From the NCBI RefSeq assembly GCF_041146795.1, contig NC_135168.1, positions 42,097,870 to 42,161,869 on the forward strand: DNA of 64,000 nucleotides. The letters are read 5' to 3'. The notes under the pieces are model-generated. The model was not told the origin of the DNA. It did not search any database and worked only from the letters and a program-made list of their open reading frames with translations. The position numbers were made by a program, and so were the translations under genes. This document shows, piece after piece, positions 57,025 to 64,000 of this stretch (position 1 is its first letter; each line of letters opens with the position of its first letter). Source of the DNA: Maylandia zebra. Lineage: Eukaryota; Chordata; Actinopteri; Cichliformes; Cichlidae.

Positions 57025-57689
57025 CACAGACTTTTGTCTAAGTGTGGAAAATGCTTTGAGATCTGTTGGACTTCTGCTTCTGGGTGCGGTTATTGTGGAG
57101 GTTGCAACATTTTAAACCAACCTGGAAACTGAAAAACTAAAGTTGTGCGCGGTGGCAGGTCAGAGGCTCCTCTCTGATACTTTCAGCACCTGCGCGCTGG
57201 AAAGCTGCTGGAGCGCTTTGAACGCACACGCACGTGCAGCAGCTCGTGTGAGCAGGGCTGTACCAGGACTTTAGGAATACAGAAGTGGTGAATCAGAGTC
57301 CCCAAGGCGGAGCCCCTTAAGTCCCCACAGTCCATGTGCTTTTAAAGTTATTTGTCATAGAAATATCGTGAGATATTTAATATTTACAAACACTACACCT
57401 GGCTTCTTTCACGTACAGACACCATTTGCTGCATATGAAAGATGTGCTAATCCACACAATGCACAGCCTGAGCAGCAGATGATTTGTGCTTATGATAAAT
57501 CAGTTTTAACGTTTAAAGCAAGAGCAATAAGCAAGCTGTGTAGCTGACATCTGTCTATTACAAAAATATTATAGTAAATCATCAGGTGCATACAACTTAT
57601 TTTCGGTGTGCACATCAAATCATTTTTATGTGTAAGAACGTCACAAATTTAGTATTTTTATAATAGATTATCGTGTGCACTCCAACTAC

Positions 57690-58230
57690 TTACATCAGAA
57701 TTAAGATGGTAAGAAGCAGCCAGATGCAAACTGATCATCAGCAAGTGAGAAACCTCTATAAAAGCAGAAGTTCTGGTTTGCTGGTTTAATGTCCTTTGGA
57801 CAGATAAAAACCACAGTGGAGATGTTTGGCACTTTCTGAAGAAGAAAAGCATCAAGGCAAGGCTGTGGGAAGCAGGGGAGCTGCAGCTGGTATACTTTTT
57901 CAGCGCAACATTTAGGTTAAATTTTGATTGTTTATTGTTCTCTGCTATGTGCAGTGATGTAAGATAATTGCAAGACTAACAAAATTTGTAGAGCATGACA
58001 GGATGACAGAGACCCCCTCCTCTGAATTAAGGCGTTGCAATGGCACAGCTAAAGTCCAGACATAAACCTGATTGAAATCCTCTGGTGGGACCTTAAGAGC
58101 TGTGCACAGCTGAAAATGTGCAACCCTCAAATGAACTGAAGGAATATTGTAAATACTGCAAACGGTGAGTCAAAATTCCTCCACAATCATGTGAGAGACT
58201 TCTGAATCATGTGGCGTTATTAGTTTTTCC
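57690..58230 (+). mobile_element. Tc1/mariner transposase relic
   Basis: The plus strand carries NVLWTD, then after a one-base shift KTTVEMFG, and further on INLIEILWWDLK with later stops. This is the order of Tc1 transposase DDE motifs. Internal deletions and stops make it inactive. Confidence 0.78.
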
Positions 58231-58599
58231 ACACAATTCTTGGTTTAGTTTTTTTTTTAAATAAAAAATAAATAATGACAGTGTAATAAGTCACGTGTTA
58301 CTCATCTCATTGTATTTATATTTTATCTTAAGACCTGATAAGCCTTCTGATAAATGGACTGTGCCCCCTCCCTACCCACACAGCCATTCACACAGCTACA
58401 CTGTAAGATCCACAAGCGGACTGTGTTGTCCCTGTCTACACACGCACGCACACAAACACACACGTACACACATACAATACACTCCTCAGATACTCACACT
58501 ACCTAATTTAACCATCCCCTTCAGTGAATGGACTGCTGCTATCCATCCGAACGAATGTCACTTGAGTTTGTTTTAGAACTTTGATTTTATGCTATTATT

Positions 58600-58790
58600 A
58601 TCCATAACTATTGTTGCAATTCATTACTGCCTTTTAACTGCTCTTTTTAAACTTATTCTTTTTAATCTGTTTATTCTGTTTAAACTGTATTGCTTATTGC
58701 ACTGTGGAGGCTGGTGAGAAACCGTATTTCGTTTCAGGCTGGGTAACATCATACAAAATGACAATAAACTTCTTGAGTCTTTTATTATGT
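58600..58790 (+). repeat. probable retroelement 3' tail
   Basis: Contains CTTATTGCACTGTGGAGG, AACCGTATTTCGTTTCAGG and ACAATAAACTTCTTGAGTC, a style of ending common to dispersed fish retroelements. Family not assigned. Confidence 0.4.
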
Positions 58791-59638
58791 CTTGATATGT
58801 AAAGCCTTAAAATTGACAAAGGGTGCACTTCTTTTTTTTAGTTATTTATTTATTACATTGATTGTAATATAACACTAGACCTTTATAGTTAACCTCTAAT
58901 TAGGATTACGCTTGACTGAATGTAGGCTGATAGTCCTATTTCAGTTCAAAATGTATTAATGTGATTACATTTCTTAGTTAAATAATCTATTTTTAGTTCA
59001 CAAAATTAATCCTACAGCTGTAGCTACGCTGCAGACTGAAGTCCATATTATAAAATGGTCTAACTTCAATCGCTAACAATTAAACCCAACAAAAGTAGTT
59101 TTTCATACAAACGTGGACCTCTTCCTCTTTTATCACTGACTATACCTGGAAACTCCTAGACAGACTTTGGACGCTGGGTTCTGTTTTGGTTGTCCAACAT
59201 TTTCCGGAAACGCCGGGTAAACCGCTCCACACAAGTAAACAAGCATGGGAGAAAAACAAGCTTTTTCTGCGCTGTATTGAAGGAACAATAATTTTACGCC
59301 ATGAACCTGAAAGCGAAGTATTGGGAGTTAAAGGTGTAGGTAGCCGGATATCATGTTTACTGAAGTTATTTGACTTGGTAATGTTTAGCTGCTACTTTAG
59401 CTAACTGCCTCGTGCACTGCGGTGCTACTTAGCTCGCGACAAAATACGTTTTTTTAATGTTTGCACACCCGCGCGGTAACTATCCCGGTTTAAACCAAAA
59501 CGGTTTTAGTTCGGTCGGATAAAAGACGTTAATAAAAACGTGTAAAACACCCATCAGTCAGTTATCGCTGTTTGCTAGCAGTGAAGACAGTCGCCTGTGA
59601 GTGGCGCTGTTCAGCTACAGGTTGTGTCAGGTCTGATT

Positions 59639-61991
59639 ATGGAGCACACTGAGGAAAATGAAGCTGATGATGGGCAGGAGGGCTCCGAAGACTTCTTTAT
59701 TCGGGGGTCCAGCAGTTCAGAAGACGAAGGAGGGTGTATGAGACATTCGATGAGCTGCAAACAAGCTGCACGGCAGAGCAGAGAAAGCTCCCCTCCGCTC
59801 CTCCTGGTCTTTCCATTCTCCTCTGGAGGAAAAAGGGCTCTGCTGGACGCTGAGCTGGAAGTGTCTTCTAGTGATGACCTACGGGACGATAAAGATGAGG
59901 ATCAGCCCATAAAGGACTGGATGATCCTGGAAGGGGAGGAACAGGTGGAGGACTCAAACATCCAGCTCAATCTGAGCTACAGGAACAGCTCCGGGGAGGA
60001 ATTAGATGATGAAGGTGAAACTTGACTTGGTCAGCTTTTGGGTTAAGAATATAGTTTCCTGCCATTTTATTTCCGTAGTCCTAATGCAAGCGCGAGAGGA
60101 AGATTTCGCAGAGTTTAAATATGAAAGCAAAAAGTCAGAAGTAAGTGCAATACAGGAGTGATATCCAACCAAAATCTGCAATAACAAAATAAATAAAAGT
60201 AAATGCGATTATTCCACTACCTATTTGTAATGTGCGTTAAAGCTCAGCTAATCCAGATGGATGGATGTTATTCACAGTGACTATATGTAGATTACATATT
60301 ACTGTATGGCTTCACCTTTGAAGTTTTGTCTGGTTAATGTATATTATTGATATATATATATATATATGTGGAAAATTGAAAATTGATGTACATTTAAATG
60401 TAATTCCAAAAGATTACTGAGGCCGTGCAGTATTAATTTGATTGATCAGTTTAATTTGATTCTAATACATACCACAGACCAAAACAATCCCACGATACTA
60501 TGTGTGCAATAAGTAAATGAATAGAAGCATTAAAATTAATCATACTTATTCTCATAGTGGACCTTTTGGAAGTGTTACCTGACAGAAACGATGCTAGCAC
60601 AAGCAAAAAAACAAACAAACAAAATAAAGCAAACTACAAGAAATATAAAAACATTATTGCATTAACTAAAAACATCCAGTAAAAATTATGTACTAACTTG
60701 TTGTTCTAAAATGCTCCTTGTTTAGTTTAACAAAGCAATTTTTCATTTTGAGATTTGCTTAGATTAATTTTTTTTTTATGTTGAAAGGTAATTTGTTTCA
60801 GCAATTTCTGGCAAAATATCTGAAGTTTTTTTGTGCCTGTGTTTTAACAATTGGAGAAATGTACACCAAATCACATCCAAGGGTACTGTAACTGGAAAAC
60901 AACAAATTCTAGTGAATATAATACATGAGGGTCAAAGAAAAGTAATCCACCCCAGGGAAACATTTAGCCATTTTGATCTGCAAAAGTCATCAAACACCTA
61001 AATTTTGTGGCATGAATAGGTCTTTGAACCATGCACAATTAATTACATGCGTAATCAATACTTAAATTAAAATAAGGGGTGATAACAAAAATGGGAGCCC
61101 AAGAAATCACGAACTGTCACCACATGCTTGTGCTCACTGGTATGGGGATTGGTTCACAAAAAAACTGGATGCGGGCGATCAAAAGAAAGACTTTAATACA
61201 TGTACTTTAATAATTATTTAATTAGAGAGAAAACAGCTTTGAAATGCAGCTAGTGCAAACAACAAACAGATGCTACGTACTTATTGCTTACTTATTATGC
61301 TACTGTTGATGTTTCCATGAGCTGTATTGTTTTCTATAATGGGCTGTGGTGATACAGTTTAGTTATTCTTTTGTGGATGTACCAGCTTCCAGCATAGAGA
61401 TAAAAATGAAGAAAAATAAAGGTGACTAAAAACACATCTCTGTAAATGCATTTCAACCAAAAGAGTAAATGGACCCAGTAAGTGCACAGTTATTTTTGTA
61501 AATGTGTGGGAGTGCAATTTATTTAAAAAGTGTATACAGAGACAGTTTGCTTAGCTTGGTGCTTTGGATGAAGATTATCATATTCACACCAGGGAGCTGC
61601 ACAGAACAACCACTTTGATTTGACCCACCAGCTCGGGGCTCCACTGGAGCAGTAAAGTTTTAGGTTTTCTTTACACATAAGTGATAGTTAGTCCAGAAAG
61701 GTCAGGTGCCCTTCATTATTTTTTAGAGCTCCTGCTTTATCGAGACTGAATGCTTAGAAAAGATTACCAAGCTTTGAAAAACCCTATTTTTCTTTTTATT
61801 CCCTTTTTTTAGGTGCTTATGTTTCTGTTCAGTAACTATGCTGAGATCAGCTTAAATTTGGATATTTTATTGCACACAATATTTAGTTGTATTTATTAAT
61901 GTTCCCCCTGGTCTTTCTCTCCAACACAGATTTGAAGGGCAACGTGCGAAAATCAGTAAAAGAAAGCTGGGCTGTATCTGTGAAAGACAAG
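59639..61991 (+). CDS. zcchc7: zinc finger CCHC protein 7, N-terminal exons (3'-partial)
   Basis: ZCCHC7 is the human counterpart of yeast Air1/2, the RNA-binding subunit of the TRAMP nuclear RNA-surveillance complex. Two exons fit: 59639-60014 (126 codons, last split) and 61930-61991 (20 codons), joined in phase with donor GTGAAA and acceptor AACACAG. The first begins MEHTEENEADDGQEGSEDFF and is acidic and Ser-rich. It carries IKDWMILEGEEQ and NIQLNLSY, which I match to the ESWMLLG and ILLNLVG stretch before the zinc knuckles in human ZCCHC7. The second reads VKESWAVSVKDK, matching INWSISDKD. The zinc knuckles must lie beyond the window, past the LINE. Identification rests on short motifs plus the PAX5-ZCCHC7 head-to-head arrangement known in human. 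The first ATG is chosen; the frame is open upstream but has no earlier ATG. Confidence 0.72.
60015..61929 (+). other. zcchc7-like intron 1
   Basis: AT-rich intron with a short TA run near 60347-60367. No exon, RNA gene or clear transposon was recognised. Confidence 0.5.
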
Positions 61992-62827
61992 GTAACTTTT
62001 GAGGTAACTTTTGATTTTTATCAGCTTTCATGAATACTATAGGACGACTCACTGCAGCTCATCTGCAGTGAGTGTAGCCTGTCAGTCCACAGTTTACCTC
62101 AGCTGTCAATATGCCGGGTGTCCACTTTAATTTAATCTGGGGGAGTCTGTAAAATGTTGTGAAATAAGTCCAATATGAATCAACGAGTCAGTGAAGCTCA
62201 CGTCTGCCCAATGACAGCAACACTGAGGTGAGCTTTTGAAGATGCTGAACTTTTCTCTATGTAAGTGCTGCTATTAGCTTCATTTAGCTGCTATTAGCCC
62301 TTGTTAACCTCTGTTAGCTGCAATTAACCAGTGTTAGTGAAACATTCTTTGACATTGATCTAAAATTGTTGGACTGGAGCAATTGCGACAACATTGGGAA
62401 TAAATAAGCATTTTATGCATGCTTTTGTGTGTTAGAGCTCCGATTTCAAGTCAGGAAAGGAGGTTTGAGGTGAGGAGGAAGAGGATCAGGTGGAACAGAG
62501 GGAGAGCAGTGATGGAGAAGAAAGACATAATGAAAAAGAGATTTAAGGGTTTTGGAAGGCATTGGTGTGTTTGAAGATGTAATTACACTCTAATCAATGT
62601 ATATTCATGAGTACAGCATTCTTTTTTCTGTCAAATAACTTCAACAAATTGCTGGGCTCAGATCTACCCCCCGTCCCAATCCCTTTTTGTCCCCCATAAA
62701 CCCCCCACCAGAGCGGCCAAAGGTTCGCCATCGAGCCCCACCCTCAACAGAGCAATCGAAGTCACATTGCCCAGCCTCGCCCCCCTTAGTTCCTCTTCAT
62801 GCCCTGTCTCCGCAGTCTGATGCGTGA

Positions 62828-64000
62828 TGTGTGAAGGGTCCGGGCTGTGAGGATTATGGCAGTGATGACTTTTCCCAGGAGAAGCTGGGACCCTGTTTAC
62901 TAGAAGGTTTTAAAATTTCTGTACTTTTAGGTGACAGGAGACATGTGGCCTGGTCAAAACACAGAGAGCTGCACTCTAAAAGATCTTTAAACATAGTAAA
63001 CATACCTTGTGTGCCACAGACTGCTCCCAAACACGAGGGGACAAGTAATACCTCTAAAACACTTAAGTTGGCTTTATTAAACATTAGATCTCTAGCTGGG
63101 AAAACATTTTTAATTAATGATTTAATCACTGAGCACAGCCTTGATTTTATGTTTTTAACTGAAACTTGGTTGGACCAAAGTAACAGTGGAGCTGTTCTCA
63201 TCGAGACGACCCCTCCTAACTACAGTTTTATCAGTGAGGTCAGGGCGAGCAGGAGAGGAGGAGGGGTTGCTGTCTTATTTAATGAATCATTTCAATGTAA
63301 GCAGCTATCTCCTGGAAGTTTTCAGTCTTTTGAATATGTGGCTTTACAGCTGAAGGCCCCATCCAAAGTTGTGTTTCTTAATGTTTACGGGCCTCCCAAA
63401 TACTGCACAGACTTTTTTAATGACCTCAGTGAACTGCTGTCTGTGATCTGTGTTGATTTTGACTGTGTAATTATTGTTGGGGATTTTAACATTCATGTGG
63501 ACAACCCTCAGGACAAAGGGACTAAAGACCTGAGTAACACTCTGGGCAACTTTGGGCTGACTCAGCATGTAACAGAGGCCACACATAATAGAGGACACAC
63601 TCTTGACCTACTGATCTCCAAAGGCCTGAGCATTTCAAAGGTTACTGTGTCTGATGTGGGCCTGTCTGATCATTACTGTGCTTTCTTTGAAAGTAAAATC
63701 TCAGCCCACACAAATATATCAACAACAGTGATCACAAAACGGTGTATAACTGAACACAGTAGTGCAATTTTTAACCAGGTCTTCCCATTAACACCTGACC
63801 TGTCCAGAGGGTCAGTCAATGAGCTCGTCAATAGCTTCAATGCTAACATGTTAAATGTAATGGACACTATTGCTCCCATTAAGGTGAAGGTTATCTCTGG
63901 AAGGAAAAAGTCTCCATGGAGAAACTCCACACTGGTGAAAAATGAAAAAAGAGAGTGTAGGAAAGCTGAGCGCAGATGGAGAAAAACAAACCTCCAGGTT
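62828..64000 (+). mobile_element. non-LTR retrotransposon (LINE) ORF2, endonuclease part, cut by window end
   Basis: An uninterrupted frame of 391 codons runs from 62828 off the right edge; its first ATG is at 63149. Apurinic endonuclease (APE-type) motifs appear in order: LALLNIRSLAGK, LTETWLDQS (catalytic Glu at 63161), RRGGGVAVLF, IIVGDFNIHVD (63479), GHTLDLLIS and SDHYCAFF (catalytic Asp-His at 63668-63673). It nicks target DNA to prime reverse transcription. The style is that of fish L2/CR1-group LINEs; the exact clade is not certain. The lack of stops suggests a fairly young copy. It lies in a zcchc7-like intron in the sense orientation. A reverse transcriptase should follow outside the window. 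Confidence 0.9.

Larger units (their letters stand above)
57025..59638. promoter_or_regulatory. bidirectional interval between pax5-like and zcchc7-like genes
   Basis: The two genes are divergent with start codons 2.6 kb apart. CpG-containing words cluster near both ends (57140-57250 and 59400-59600), as expected for two promoters. The middle holds a Tc1 relic (57690-58230) and retroelement-like tail sequence. No coding exon was supported. Confidence 0.5.

Overview
The window is vertebrate nuclear DNA from a teleost fish, probably a spiny-rayed (percomorph) species. The genes are split into many short exons with GT-AG introns. Between them lie long CA repeats, relics of Tc1/mariner and hAT transposons, tRNA-derived SINEs and LINE fragments. 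No bacterial, plasmid or CRISPR features were seen. The species is inferred; nothing in the sequence names it.

Layout from left to right: (1) 1-13.3 kb, a syntaxin-3 gene (+) lacking its first coding exon. It has two mutually exclusive SNARE exons and three alternative membrane-anchor exons. (2) 15.8-29.4 kb, kdm2a (+), a complete 22-exon gene for a JmjC/CXXC/PHD/F-box/LRR histone demethylase. A ~1.1 kb non-autonomous hAT element sits in one intron. (3) 31.8-40.0 kb, ankrd13d (+), complete in 16 exons, for an ankyrin protein with ubiquitin-interacting motifs. (4) 41.6-48.7 kb, a STAP-family PH-SH2 adaptor (-, stap1-like), convergent with ankrd13d. One of its introns carries three tRNA-Phe genes, a tRNA-Phe pseudogene and a 117-bp-arm foldback element. 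(5) 53.1-57.0 kb, a divergent Pax2/5/8-class gene (-), read as pax5-like because of its head-to-head neighbour. (6) 59.6-62.0 kb and beyond, the first two coding exons of a zcchc7-like gene (+), whose next intron contains a LINE endonuclease ORF that runs off the window.

The left half (stx3, kdm2a, ankrd13d) holds genes whose human counterparts are on 11q. The right half pairs pax5 with zcchc7, which are neighbours on human 9p13. The window therefore spans a join between two ancestral linkage blocks, near the convergent ankrd13d/stap1 ends. The genes do not form one pathway. Their roles are membrane fusion, chromatin silencing at CpG islands, endocytic sorting of ubiquitinated receptors, receptor signalling in blood cells, lineage-determining transcription, and nuclear RNA surveillance.

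The most interesting points are the combinatorial syntaxin-3 3' end, the divergent pax5-like gene with no visible homeodomain remnant, a STAP exon whose acceptor abuts a ~60-nt TG repeat (as at CFTR exon 9), and the antisense intronic tRNA-Phe cluster. No clearly new multi-gene system was found. Exon coordinates were derived by hand from splice sites, phase and family similarity recalled from memory; no alignment was run.
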